A stretch of DNA of 55,376 bases from positions 1-55,376 of the forward strand of contig CAZQVB010000030.1 in NCBI GenBank assembly GCA_964596645.1, given 5' to 3'. Positions 24,874-33,867 of the stretch are shown here, one piece after another. Within the stretch, counting starts at the first letter, position 1, and every line of letters begins with the position of its first letter. Origin of the DNA: CAVQEK01 sp964596645 (GTDB lineage Bacteria; Bacteroidota; Bacteroidia; Cytophagales; Cyclobacteriaceae). Below the pieces are notes generated by a model that did not search any database, had not been told where the DNA came from, and was given only the letters and a program-made list of their open reading frames with translations. The translations under genes were made by a program, and so were the position numbers.

Positions 24874-27291
24874 ATGGCGCTGGAGGAATACAATAAAAAG
24901 CGGCGTTTTGATGCTACACCTGAGCCCGAAGGACAACTCAGTGATACCGGCACCGGCAGATTTGTGGTGCAGCGCCACCAGGCCAGGCGCTTGCACTACG
25001 ACCTGCGGCTGGAAATGGCCGGGGTACTCAAAAGTTGGGCAGTTCCCAAAGGGCCATCGATGAACCCCGACGACAAACGCCTGGCAGTAGAAACCGAAGA
25101 CCACCCTGTGAAATACCTCACCTTCCAGGGCACCATTCCCAAAGGCAACTATGGCGCCGGTGAAATGCACATCTGGGATGAAGGCCACTACAAGCTGGCC
25201 GACAATGCGTCCCACAGCACGCCGGAAGCCCAATGGGAAAAGGGTGATTTGAAACTGGAATTTTTTGGCAAAAAGCTCCGCGGGCGATTTGCGCTGGTGC
25301 GCACCAGACGCCAGGGAGATGTGCACCAATGGCTGCTGATCAAAAAAAAAGATGCCTATGCTGCCGAAGGCGAATACGATGCTGAAAATTTATTGCCAGA
25401 AGGGAGTACAGCGCAAGCGGAAGCAAAAATCGTAGCGCTGGACCCAAACCAGGTTATAAAGCCCATGCTGGCATCGATAAGCCCAAAAATATTTGACGAC
25501 CCCGACTGGATATATGAGCTAAAATGGGATGGATACCGGCTGATCGCCCACGTCACCGACGGCAATGTGCAGCTGTATTCGAGAAATGGCGTGAACTACA
25601 ACCAAAAGTTTCCTGAGCTGGTGAATGAGCTGAAAGGGTGCCAGCACGAGACCATCATCGATGGCGAAGTGGTGGTGCTCAATGCCGACGGACTGCCGGA
25701 GTTTCAGAAGCTGCAAAACTACCATGCCGGCACCCCCGGCCTGCTGCGATTCTACGTGTTCGACATGCTTCACCTGAATGGCCACGATATGATCAGCCTA
25801 CCCCTGCTGGACCGAAAAAGTCTTATTGCCGACGTAATAGAGGGCATGGAGCACGTGCACTACTGCGATCATGTAGAGGCCATGGGTGCGGTCTTTTACC
25901 ATCAGGCGGTAAAGGCGGGCATGGAAGGTGTGGTGGCAAAAAAGGCGGATTCACGATACGTACCCGGGGTGAGAAGTGAGTACTGGCTTAAGGTAAAAGC
26001 CGTGCAAAGTCAGGAAGCCCTCATCTGTGGCTTCACCGCCTCGCAGGGTGCCCCTTTTGGTTCGCTGATATTGGGCGAATATCACGGGGAGCAATTGCAG
26101 TACATAGGCAATTGTGGCAGCGGTTTTTCGAATGAAGATCAGAAAAATTTATTCGGCCAATTTGAGCCGTTGATCACAGAAACCAGGCCTTTTGACCGCA
26201 CCATCAACCTGAAAGGACGAAAGGCTACCTGGATGAAGCCAGAACTGATATGCGAGGTGAAGTACTCGGAGAAAACGAAAAGTGGCGCCTTGCGTCACCC
26301 GGTTTTTAAAGCACTGCGCTTCGATAAAACGACCCATGAGATCGGGCGGCCACAGCCCAAAACAGGCACATCGTCATCTTCCACCAACTCCACACTGGAT
26401 GTAGACGGTATATCCGTACCCATCAGCAACCTCGACAAGATCTATTGGCCGGATAGCGGCTTGCGTAAGTACGATCTGATCGACTACTACCTGCAGGTGA
26501 GCGAGTATATACTGCCGCATCTGAAAGACCGACCGCAAAACCTGCACAGGCACCCCAATGGCATTCAACAGGAAGGCTTTTATCAAAAAGACAACGAGCA
26601 CCTGCCCGACTGGATCGATACGCATACGGTATATTCAAAATCTTCGGCGCGGCATATTGAGTATATGCTGTGCCAGAATGAAGCCAGCCTGCTTTATATG
26701 GCCAATTTGGGCTGTATAGAGCTGAACCCGTGGAACTCTACCATACACCACCCCGACCACCCCGACTACACCATCATCGACCTGGATCCATCCGAAAAAA
26801 ACACCTTTGAGCAGGTGATAGAAGTGGCGCAGGCCGTACATGAGGTTTTGCAAAAGGCGCAGGTACAAGGCTATTGCAAGACAAGCGGTGCCAGCGGATT
26901 GCACGTATACATACCGCTAGGCGCACAGTACAGCTACGAGGAGGCACGCAACTTCACCCATATCCTTTGCCTGTATGTGCACGAAAAGCTGCCGAAGATC
27001 ACCACGCTGGAGAGAAGCCTCAGGCTACGCAAAGACCGCATTTATCTGGATTACCTTCAAAACCGCCGCGGCCAGACGCTGGCTTCAGCCTACTGCCTGC
27101 GCCCAAAGCCAGGAGCACAGGCATCAGCACCATTGGAGTGGCACGAGGTGCGGCAGGGCCTGCTGCCCGGCGACTTCAACATCCACAACATGCCAGCGCG
27201 GCTGGGTGAAAAAGGCGATTTATTCCTTCCGGTTATAAACGAATCCATCGATATGGCGGCAGCCATTGCGCACTTGGAGGAAGAAGATTGA
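24874..27291 (+). CDS. ligD: Multifunctional DNA ligase D (phosphoesterase-ligase-polymerase)
   Basis: Performs end processing, gap filling and sealing with Ku. Domain order is PE-LIG-POL, the Pseudomonas type. The 3'-phosphoesterase (about 25-160) has its metal residues His35, His41, Asp43 and His77. The ATP-dependent ligase (about 195-495) has the adenylated Lys217 in ELKWDGYR, DGEVVVL and GVVAKK. The primase-like polymerase (about 508-805) has DLD at 636-638 and KTSGASGLHVYIPL. The 805 residues are full length with no missing catalytic site. Start ATG 24874 lies right after ku. Confidence 0.97.
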   Translation: MALEEYNKKRRFDATPEPEGQLSDTGTGRFVVQRHQARRLHYDLRLEMAGVLKSWAVPKGPSMNPDDKRLAVETEDHPVKYLTFQGTIPKGNYGAGEMHIWDEGHYKLADNASHSTPEAQWEKGDLKLEFFGKKLRGRFALVRTRRQGDVHQWLLIKKKDAYAAEGEYDAENLLPEGSTAQAEAKIVALDPNQVIKPMLASISPKIFDDPDWIYELKWDGYRLIAHVTDGNVQLYSRNGVNYNQKFPELVNELKGCQHETIIDGEVVVLNADGLPEFQKLQNYHAGTPGLLRFYVFDMLHLNGHDMISLPLLDRKSLIADVIEGMEHVHYCDHVEAMGAVFYHQAVKAGMEGVVAKKADSRYVPGVRSEYWLKVKAVQSQEALICGFTASQGAPFGSLILGEYHGEQLQYIGNCGSGFSNEDQKNLFGQFEPLITETRPFDRTINLKGRKATWMKPELICEVKYSEKTKSGALRHPVFKALRFDKTTHEIGRPQPKTGTSSSSTNSTLDVDGISVPISNLDKIYWPDSGLRKYDLIDYYLQVSEYILPHLKDRPQNLHRHPNGIQQEGFYQKDNEHLPDWIDTHTVYSKSSARHIEYMLCQNEASLLYMANLGCIELNPWNSTIHHPDHPDYTIIDLDPSEKNTFEQVIEVAQAVHEVLQKAQVQGYCKTSGASGLHVYIPLGAQYSYEEARNFTHILCLYVHEKLPKITTLERSLRLRKDRIYLDYLQNRRGQTLASAYCLRPKPGAQASAPLEWHEVRQGLLPGDFNIHNMPARLGEKGDLFLPVINESIDMAAAIAHLEEED

Positions 27292-27551
27292 TGCATGTCA
27301 ACATGTAAACCATTCCTGGTGCGTCATGAACTTGTTTGCGCAAAGTAGCTTCTTTAGGAGAGGTGGTTATTCATAGAAACCCGAATGATTGCCGAGATTT
27401 CGCTAATATCAGAAAACTATAAATCGGCAGCAAAGTCCAATTGCTGCCAATAATTAGGTTTCGGATAGGGAAGGGAAATGTTTTTGCTTTTTTCCTGGGT
27501 TATAGTTGCTATAGAAAAACCAAATAAGAAATGTGTGCCAGCCGCACATTC
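27292..27551. other. Convergent spacer after ligD
   Basis: 260 bases without a gene between ligD and the oxidoreductase. It contains one perfect 8-base-pair hairpin (ggcagcaa with ttgctgcc, 27426-27448) without a T-tract. This is a weak terminator candidate at best. Confidence 0.5.
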
Positions 27552-28907
27552 TCATTTATGCAGCAACTGCTCGTACCGTACCGGTGTATGCGCATGCAGC
27601 CAGCTGGGCAGGTCGCCATTATAACCTGCTCTTTGCTGAAGGGCAGTCGTCTTATTAATAATAGACTGAATGACGTCGTCGGGCATAAATTTTTGCCGCT
27701 GTATGTGCTCGGCGATGCTTCCCACTTGCCGGGCCACAGTATTTTCTGTACCGCGCAGCCATTGTTGATAATCATTTTCACCAAAATGCAACTGCTCATC
27801 CATGATGGAGCGCACCGTTTCCTTTCCATGCTCCTGCGACTCTTTGATGTTGCCACGACCTGTTACGGCATTGCCCACGGCAAACACATGATCGTAGCCC
27901 TGTACCCGGCAACTTTTTTGGTCGGCCAGCGGCAGCAGCCCGCCGGAAAAAGGCGTACCTGCCAGTGGCTCGGGTATGCTGCCAATGGAAGAAATGACCA
28001 AATCAGTATGAAACGGCGTCATTTTGCCTGTTTTCATCACTACGCCGTCGTGTACTTCGGTCTGTTGCAACAGCAAGCCTTTCAGCGCACCACCCTGCTC
28101 CAGCACTTCTTCCGCGGTGTGGTATGGCAAAAACTGAAACAGGTATTTGCGCTGAAAATTCTCCAGTATCTTTTCGTTGATCTGGGCCACTCGGGCCCGC
28201 TGCTCCGGTGTGTGCTTGGGCAGGGGCGATAAGGGCATGTCGCTGGCGCTCCTTCGGTATACCAGCGTGCAACCCCTCAGCCCCAAGTCGGGCAGTGTAA
28301 GTTGGTGTTTCTCCAACACGCGCCCGATGCCCCGCTCCAGTTCAAACATATCGGTGCTGATGCCACGCGCGGCGAGGGCCTGCGCTGTGGTGGTGATCAT
28401 CACGATCTTCACTACATCCAGCGAGGCCAATCCTCCACCTACAATCAGGGCATTGTCGGGTATGGTGTAGGTAGCGCCGCTATACGTGGGCTCATGGTGG
28501 TGATTGTACCAATAAACGAATGAATTCTGATACGCCAGGCCCCGGTGCTCATACTGGTCTGCACCGGGCACAGGCAGAGGACGATCTTTCCATGCCCCCG
28601 TAGCGAGCAGCACTGCAGAAAAGCCCCATTCCTGTACCAACTGTTGAAATTCTACATCGCGGCCCAGCCGCACGCCAGGCACAAAGCGAATGTTGGGTTG
28701 ATGCAGTTTTTCAGCAATAATGGCCTCCTCTTTGTCGCGCAGCTTGGCGTGCCACTTAGGCAGTCCGTCCTCTATTTTGCCATAGGGCAGTGTGTTTTGA
28801 TCAAAAACCACTACACGAAAACCCCGGCGTGCCAACTGATCGGCGGCCTCGCTGCCCGCTACCGATCCGCCAATGACGGCTACGAAATGATGCCCATAGT
28901 CTTGCAT
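27552..28907 (-). CDS. FAD/NAD(P)-dependent oxidoreductase, ferredoxin-NADP reductase-like
   Basis: Two dinucleotide-binding folds are visible: FAD site VAVIGGSVAGSEAA near residue 9 and a second Rossmann motif ALIVGGGLASLDVVKI near residue 168, followed by VISSIGSIPEPLAGTPF and the C-terminal FAVGNAVTGRGNIKESQEHG. This arrangement and the 451-residue length fit the adrenodoxin reductase/GltD-like family that passes electrons between NADPH and ferredoxin. The partner is not in the window. The start is ATG 28907. It converges with ligD and diverges from rof. Confidence 0.8.
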   Translation of the reverse strand: MQDYGHHFVAVIGGSVAGSEAADQLARRGFRVVVFDQNTLPYGKIEDGLPKWHAKLRDKEEAIIAEKLHQPNIRFVPGVRLGRDVEFQQLVQEWGFSAVLLATGAWKDRPLPVPGADQYEHRGLAYQNSFVYWYNHHHEPTYSGATYTIPDNALIVGGGLASLDVVKIVMITTTAQALAARGISTDMFELERGIGRVLEKHQLTLPDLGLRGCTLVYRRSASDMPLSPLPKHTPEQRARVAQINEKILENFQRKYLFQFLPYHTAEEVLEQGGALKGLLLQQTEVHDGVVMKTGKMTPFHTDLVISSIGSIPEPLAGTPFSGGLLPLADQKSCRVQGYDHVFAVGNAVTGRGNIKESQEHGKETVRSIMDEQLHFGENDYQQWLRGTENTVARQVGSIAEHIQRQKFMPDDVIQSIINKTTALQQRAGYNGDLPSWLHAHTPVRYEQLLHK

Positions 28908-29055
28908 ATCAGAAAAGCCAAAGTGGAAAATAAAAGACCAGCACCTGTACTGCTGCTGTTAAATATAGACAGATCACTGTGAAGGATGCCGCTGGCAAGC
29001 AAACTTTTCGGCCGGTGCACGGGTTGGAATGATGTATAATCAAACAACATAAATC

Positions 29056-29289
29056 ATGAGCTACAAACCAATAGACTGCGACTACTACGATGAGCTGGCG
29101 CTGATGGCCACTAAAAGAAAAAAAGTTGAAATAAAGTATAAAGAAGATGATGGCGCCGACCAACGTACGGAAGGAGTGATAAGCACCATGGAAACACGCG
29201 ACCATGAGGAATTTCTCATATTGGAAAACGGCAGTGAAATTCGCCTCGATCGCCTGATAGAGGTCGATGGCAAACCACTTCCCCAATAA
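29056..29289 (+). CDS. rof: Rho-binding antiterminator (Rof/YaeO family)
   Basis: The 77-residue protein opens SYKPIDCDYYDELALMA and continues with a small beta-barrel pattern (VEIKYKEDDG, EGVISTMETRD, EFLILENGSEIRLDRL). Both match Escherichia coli Rof, which binds Rho and blocks its RNA loading. Antitermination is thus the likely role, unproven in this phylum. It is a single gene with its own terminator 8 bases after the stop. Confidence 0.85.
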   Translation: MSYKPIDCDYYDELALMATKRKKVEIKYKEDDGADQRTEGVISTMETRDHEEFLILENGSEIRLDRLIEVDGKPLPQ

Positions 29290-29296
29290 GCACAAC

Positions 29297-29321
29297 AGCC
29301 GCCTTCGTCAGGCGGCTTTTT
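29297..29321 (+). terminator. rof intrinsic terminator
   Basis: Stem agccgcc/ggcggct with loop ttcgtca, followed by a run of T. It lies immediately after rof. Confidence 0.88.
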
Positions 29322-29505
29322 CACGCCATGTATATTTTTTAGGCAGTTTTGTATTTCAAGATCAGGCAGTTGCTGAAAGCAGTAGCAAAACAAAAGGCAC
29401 AGTAACGGGAAAATGGAAATACGGCTGAGTCGGAGAAGATAATCTTTACGCGACTGATGGAAGTGCGCTATAAAGACTTGAGTGTCAAACAAACCGCAAA
29501 GGGAT

Positions 29506-29544
29506 AAAAAAAAAAAATACTGCCCCCCGATGGAGAGCAGTATT
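29506..29544 (-). terminator. Terminator of the outer-membrane barrel gene
   Basis: On the minus strand the stem aatactgc/gcagtatt is followed by twelve T (the A-run at 29506-29517). It sits 26 bases beyond the stop of the barrel gene. Confidence 0.85.
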
Positions 29545-29570
29545 GAGTTTAAAAAATTTATTGCAATTGA

Positions 29571-30152
29571 TTAATTACCAAAAAGTTTGTAGCCTACAGA
29601 TATTTGGATTACTCCGTTTTTGACGGCTTCTCCTTGATTTTCTTCTGCAATATCGGTTAAGCCAAGATTGTATCGTGCCGCCAGGGTAAGACCAACAGGC
29701 AGGTCTGCACCTATGCCAAAAGCCACGCCAACATCTACGCTTTTGTTCTCGTCTTTTGTATCAACTTCCAAATCGCCAAACTTTGCTTCTGACGAAAGCA
29801 ACAGACCAAATTGAGGACCGGCGTGGATATTGAAAACTTCACCAATTTTCACCTTCGCCAGTACTGGCAACGTAAGGTAGGAGAGATTGTAATCGGCTTC
29901 CACACCATCTTCTTCAAAACTTGCGCCCTGGGTAGAGAACAAAAGCTCGGGCTGAATGGCAAAACTTTCAGACAGGCCAAGTTCTGCAAATGCGCCTACA
30001 TGAAAGCCCACCTTCATGTCAGACTCCCAACCCTCTTCTGAAGAGTTAAGATTCGCCAGGTTAAGACCGGCCTTAAGACCACCACTTAATTGCGCAAAAC
30101 TGGTGGACATTGAAAAAATTACGGCTGCTACTAAAAGAATACTTTTTCTCAT
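29571..30152 (-). CDS. Outer-membrane beta-barrel protein, PorT/OmpW-like 'porin family'
   Basis: Signal peptide MRKSILLVAAVIFSMSTSFAQ, then about 170 residues of alternating strands with Gly-rich turns (GGLKAGLNLANL, GFHVGAFAELGL, GVAFGIGADLPVGLTLAARYNLGL) and a terminal ISVGYKLFGN ending typical of barrels. The size suits an eight-stranded barrel. Function unknown; members of this family are common in Bacteroidota. Expressed alone: own promoter box at 30180 and own terminator. Confidence 0.88.
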   Translation of the reverse strand: MRKSILLVAAVIFSMSTSFAQLSGGLKAGLNLANLNSSEEGWESDMKVGFHVGAFAELGLSESFAIQPELLFSTQGASFEEDGVEADYNLSYLTLPVLAKVKIGEVFNIHAGPQFGLLLSSEAKFGDLEVDTKDENKSVDVGVAFGIGADLPVGLTLAARYNLGLTDIAEENQGEAVKNGVIQISVGYKLFGN

Positions 30153-30179
30153 GATTTTTAAGGTTTAAAAATGATGTGT

Positions 30180-30187
30180 CAAAAGTA
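30180..30187 (-). promoter_or_regulatory. Barrel gene promoter -7 box
   Basis: The minus strand reads TACTTTTG, an exact TAnnTTTG, 28 bases before the start codon. No good -33 element is seen. Confidence 0.6.
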
Positions 30188-30412
30188 TTGGCCTTCACAT
30201 TGCCAGTATACCCACAGAATGCTAAAAAAGCATGTGTACAATTTATTGCTGAAAAAAGGACGGCACAGCGGCTTGTGTCATGGCGGGCATAGTCACAGGT
30301 GCTTACATTAATAATTTAGGGCAGATGGCTTTTTAAAATATCAATGCAGAAACGCTGGATGATTTGCACTATTCATAGAAAAAGTGTCAAAATAATACTT
30401 TTATTACACTGC

Positions 30413-31507
30413 TCATACTGTATATGCTTGTGGGCTACCTTGGTTGATCTTGATATTTCTTTCATCGATAGGGCTGTTTTTGGCTGCTTTACGAAAGGCA
30501 AATAGCACGAGCACCACATTGCCAAGCAATAAAAAGGCAGCTGCCTGATGCAGCACGCCCAGCACCACCGGCACAGCATAGAGCAGTGTGAAAACGCCGA
30601 GCAAAAACTGTAGCACCACCATCACCACCATAGCCACCACGCTTCGGTGCTGCAGCAGAGACAAATTCCGCTTTCTGGCCAGATACCACACCACCAGTGC
30701 GAGCCCTGCCGCTACGTAGGCCAGGTAGCGATGCACGAACTGCACACCGGCCAGGCCGTCGATCAGGTTGGCCCACCAGGGCTGCAGCGCAAATACAGCC
30801 GGATGTACCCAGGCATCGCCCATCATTGGCCAGGTGTTCAGAATAAATCCGGCGTTCAGCCCGGCTACAAACGCTCCGTACACGATCTGCACCAGCAATA
30901 CCACCAACAGCCCAAGGCTCCATTGGCGTATGCCGGAATGGCTAATGACCGGTCGCTGCGGATACATCTGCTCCAGCGCCACCCAAAAGGTGACAGCAAA
31001 GGTGAGAAAGGCAGTCGTGAGGTGTATCGCCAGCCGTACATGATCCACATCAGGGTTTTTTACCAGACCGCTTTTCACCATCCACCAACCAAGAAATCCC
31101 TGCAGTGCACCCATACCCAATATCACCAGGCACTGCCACAGCAGCCGGCGGCTGAACTGCTTCCGGATGAGGAATATGGCAAAAGGAATGATGAAAACAA
31201 GGCCGATCACCCGGCCGATCAGCCGGTGCAGATATTCCCAGAAAAAGATGGACTTAAATTCCTGGAGGCTAAAATGGTAATTCACCAATTGGTACTCCGG
31301 AAACTGCTGATACGCCTCAAAAGCCTCCTGCCACTGTGCCTCGTTGAGCGGGGGCAACGTGCCCATGATCAGGTTCCAGTTGACGATGGAAAGGCCGGAA
31401 TGGGTAAGTCGTGTGATGCCGCCCACTACCACCATGATAAATATGAGTACACAACCACTCAGCAACCACGCAATGATGGCCTTATTTTTCTCTTTATAAT
31501 TTTTCAT
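30413..31507 (-). CDS. ctaA: Heme A synthase (CtaA/Cox15)
   Basis: Membrane enzyme that oxidises the C8 methyl of heme O to make heme A for cytochrome oxidase. The N-terminal GGITRLTHSGLSIVNWN motif, the histidines in EYLHRLIGRVIGL and VHRYLAYVAAGLAL, and about eight hydrophobic helices over 364 residues identify the Cox15-type family. No other oxidase assembly gene lies in the window. A promoter box lies 44 bases upstream, with a palindrome over its upstream part. Confidence 0.93.
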   Translation of the reverse strand: MKNYKEKNKAIIAWLLSGCVLIFIMVVVGGITRLTHSGLSIVNWNLIMGTLPPLNEAQWQEAFEAYQQFPEYQLVNYHFSLQEFKSIFFWEYLHRLIGRVIGLVFIIPFAIFLIRKQFSRRLLWQCLVILGMGALQGFLGWWMVKSGLVKNPDVDHVRLAIHLTTAFLTFAVTFWVALEQMYPQRPVISHSGIRQWSLGLLVVLLVQIVYGAFVAGLNAGFILNTWPMMGDAWVHPAVFALQPWWANLIDGLAGVQFVHRYLAYVAAGLALVVWYLARKRNLSLLQHRSVVAMVVMVVLQFLLGVFTLLYAVPVVLGVLHQAAAFLLLGNVVLVLFAFRKAAKNSPIDERNIKINQGSPQAYTV

Positions 31508-31551
31508 AACTACCGCTGTTCTGCTTCAATACCTCACCTGCTTTGGAGATG

Positions 31552-31559
31552 CAAAAATA
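31552..31559 (-). promoter_or_regulatory. Heme A synthase promoter -7 box
   Basis: The minus strand reads TATTTTTG, an exact TAnnTTTG, about 45 bases before the ctaA start. The palindrome at 31566-31589 lies 6 bases upstream of it. Confidence 0.55.
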
Positions 31560-31565
31560 GCACAT

Positions 31566-31589
31566 CATAGGCTTTTTTGAAGGCCTATG
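31566..31589. promoter_or_regulatory. Palindrome overlapping the ctaA promoter
   Basis: Inverted repeat of seven bases, cataggc and gcctatg, separated by ten. It covers the place where the -33 element of the ctaA promoter would be. It may be an operator or, as RNA, a weak terminator hairpin for transcripts arriving from the exonuclease gene. Confidence 0.45.
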
Positions 31590-31819
31590 TGCCTTGGTAA
31601 GCACAACAAATTGTTCATCAATGTTTATAAAAAAAACTAAGATATACCCTTCACCCGGCGGCATGAGTTTTCTGCAGATAAGTAAGAAGGGCGGGGCTGT
31701 GGCGTCGGCATGCCAGGCATGTCACAGGCCAGACCGACCGTAGGAACCGGTTGTCAACTCAACCGAAGTTTGGTGGTTAAAGGGCGATTACCAGCCCGTG
31801 AAAAGGCAGATATGTGGCT
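31590..31819. other. Spacer between exonuclease and ctaA, no gene seen
   Basis: Part of a 312-base gap. It is G/C-rich around 31690-31750 with several short inverted repeats, including ggcatgcc and an imperfect stem ggctgtg/cacaggcc (about 31697-31728). No known RNA family is recognised. Confidence 0.5.
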
Positions 31820-32404
31820 TTAACTGATGATGCCCTCCGCCTTCAGCAACTCGTATATCTCCAGGCAGATCCATGCGTCGGTGGCGGCATAGGCTATTTG
31901 CTGTTCGGTCAGTTGAGGATTTTCCCAGTTGCTCCGCTGCTGGCTTTTGGAAATGCGCACCCCGAGCACCATTCCGGCCAGATTTCGCGCACCTATGTTT
32001 TCAAAACCGGCGTCTTCGGCAAGTTTGTTTAAGTCGCGAAAGCCCGCGGGCTTAAACTTCCTTCTCTTTTGCAGCGCCGACAGATCGTCGCTGATGCCAA
32101 TGCCAATTTTTTCAATGCCCGCATTGCTCAAGAACCGGTGTATGGCGTTGGTGATGCCTGTGTCGAAAATGCGCAGGATGTACACCGTACCAGGCACAGC
32201 AATTTGCATGAGCGCCACATGGTTGAACTGCCCCTTTCTAAAAGCGGGCTTTGACTCTGTATCGAAGCCGGCTACAGGATATTGCGATATATGGATCATG
32301 GCATCGGCAATGGCTGCCTCATCGTGCACCATCACTATGTTGCCCTCATACCGATACAGGGGCAAGTCCTTAATGCTTTCTTTATCAATCTGTCTGGGAA
32401 TCAT
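31820..32404 (-). CDS. 3'-5' exonuclease, DEDDy type (RNase D-like)
   Basis: Stand-alone exonuclease domain of 194 residues. Exo I motif FDTES gives Asp48 and Glu50, the second acid is in IGISDDLSAL, and Exo III is YAATDAW with the DEDDy tyrosine and final Asp. All four acids are present. There is no HRDC domain, so it is not full RNase D; substrate (RNA or DNA) unknown. The ATG at 32404 shares one base with the stop of nhaC (tgatg), so the two are translationally coupled; a TTG three bases earlier is less likely. Confidence 0.88.
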   Translation of the reverse strand: MIPRQIDKESIKDLPLYRYEGNIVMVHDEAAIADAMIHISQYPVAGFDTESKPAFRKGQFNHVALMQIAVPGTVYILRIFDTGITNAIHRFLSNAGIEKIGIGISDDLSALQKRRKFKPAGFRDLNKLAEDAGFENIGARNLAGMVLGVRISKSQQRSNWENPQLTEQQIAYAATDAWICLEIYELLKAEGIIS

Positions 32405-33867
32405 CAATTGTTGTCAGTTTCTGTTTTTTGGGGGATCAGCTTGGCTATTTTCAGGCCCGCATACGCAAAAAACACAGTCATAATCGGGCTGATAATATTA
32501 AAAAAACAATACGGAATATATTCTAAGGTGGCCACGCCGAGTATGCGCGACTGTGTAGCGCCACAGGTATTCCATGGCACCAGCACGGAAGTCACCGTGC
32601 CGGAATCTTCCAGCGTTCTGCTTAAGTTTTGTGGTGCCAGGCCACGTTGTCTGTAAATTTTCTCAAACATTTTGCCTGGCACTACAATGGCCAGGTACTG
32701 ATCGGAGGCCGTCAGGTTGAAAAAAATGCACGAAACCGCAGTGGATGCCACCAGCGATCCGGTAGAGTGTGCCAGATGGATGATCGACTTTGTAATGCGC
32801 TTGAGCATGCCGCACGCATCCATCACCCCGCCAAAAATCATGGCGCTCAGAATAAGCCAAATCGTATTGAGCATGCCGGACATACCGCTGGTGGCGAGCA
32901 ATTCATCTACTACGGCATTGCCTGTGGTAATGGCCACTGTGCCATACATAGCTTTCAGTACAGCCACATAGTTTGCAAGAATTACCGAGAGATCGTTGCC
33001 TGCAATGGTGCGGATCACATCGGGCTGAAAGATGATGGCAAACAGACCACCAAGCAGAGTACCTGCGAGCAGCGCCGGAATGGCCGGCACACGCTTCACG
33101 ATCAACCAGATAACGATCAAAGGCACGATGAACAACCATAGGTTGATATCGAATACCCCGCTGATGGCGTCGAGTATAGGCCCCACATCCTGCAGGTCGT
33201 CCGCTTGGCCCAGGTTGAAGCCCATGAACAAAAAAATGAGCAGGGTGATCACCATTGTGGGCACCGTGGTGAGCATCATGTAGCGGATGTGTGTAAACAG
33301 TTCGGTGCCTGCCATAGCCGGGGCAAGGTTGGTGGTGTCGGAGAGGGGCGACATTTTGTCGCCAAAGTAGGCGCCCGAAATGATGGCGCCCGCAATCACG
33401 CCGTCGCTGATGCCCAATGCCCGGCCTATGCCTACCAGTGCCAGGCCCACGGTGGCTATGGTGGTCCAGGAGGAGCCGGTGGCCAGCGATACCAGCGCAC
33501 ATACAATGCATGCAGCCACCAATATGTATGTCGGGCTCAGTATCTGCAGACCATAAAATATCATGGCTGGCACTATGCCGCTAATGAGCCATGTGCCTGC
33601 CAGTGAGCCAATGAGCAGCAATATGAGCATGCTGGCCATAGCCGACTGTATGCTGGTGACTATGCCCTTTTGAAGGTGTTTCCATCGAAAGCCCAAACGA
33701 AACGCCAGAACGCCTGCCAGTGCTGCCGCCAATATAAGCGCCATCTGGTTGGCACCATCGAGCGAGGCATCACCAAAAATGATCACATTCAAGGCGAGCA
33801 AAGCAATGAGGAAAATTATGGGAAGCAGTGCTTCCAATAAGGTCGGCTTCCGCGCAGCGTCGGTCAT
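32404..33867 (-). CDS. nhaC: Na+/H+ antiporter, NhaC family
   Basis: Integral membrane antiporter with 11-12 hydrophobic helices over 487 residues. Family blocks include SLATGSSWTTIATVGLALVG, the GAYFGDKMSPLSDTTNLAPA motif and a C-terminal VPWNTCGATQSRILG. The start chosen is ATG 33867 (MTDAARKPTLLEALLP), directly before the first helix; an upstream ATG at 33912 adds a hydrophobic 15-residue piece without family character. Coupled to the exonuclease gene; the functional link is not obvious. Confidence 0.93.
   Translation of the reverse strand: MTDAARKPTLLEALLPIIFLIALLALNVIIFGDASLDGANQMALILAAALAGVLAFRLGFRWKHLQKGIVTSIQSAMASMLILLLIGSLAGTWLISGIVPAMIFYGLQILSPTYILVAACIVCALVSLATGSSWTTIATVGLALVGIGRALGISDGVIAGAIISGAYFGDKMSPLSDTTNLAPAMAGTELFTHIRYMMLTTVPTMVITLLIFLFMGFNLGQADDLQDVGPILDAISGVFDINLWLFIVPLIVIWLIVKRVPAIPALLAGTLLGGLFAIIFQPDVIRTIAGNDLSVILANYVAVLKAMYGTVAITTGNAVVDELLATSGMSGMLNTIWLILSAMIFGGVMDACGMLKRITKSIIHLAHSTGSLVASTAVSCIFFNLTASDQYLAIVVPGKMFEKIYRQRGLAPQNLSRTLEDSGTVTSVLVPWNTCGATQSRILGVATLEYIPYCFFNIISPIMTVFFAYAGLKIAKLIPQKTETDNN

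Noticed and set aside
24136..25329. 397-codon open frame antisense to ku and ligD
   Set aside because: Same reason: it spans two well-supported genes and encodes no recognisable domain.
27426..27448. Intrinsic terminator after ligD
   Set aside because: A perfect 8-base-pair stem exists but has no T-tract on either side and lies 135 bases beyond the stop.
31690..31750. Cobalamin-type or other riboswitch
   Set aside because: G/C-rich repeats looked suggestive, but the conserved B12-box order is absent and the downstream gene start is about 190 bases away behind its own promoter.
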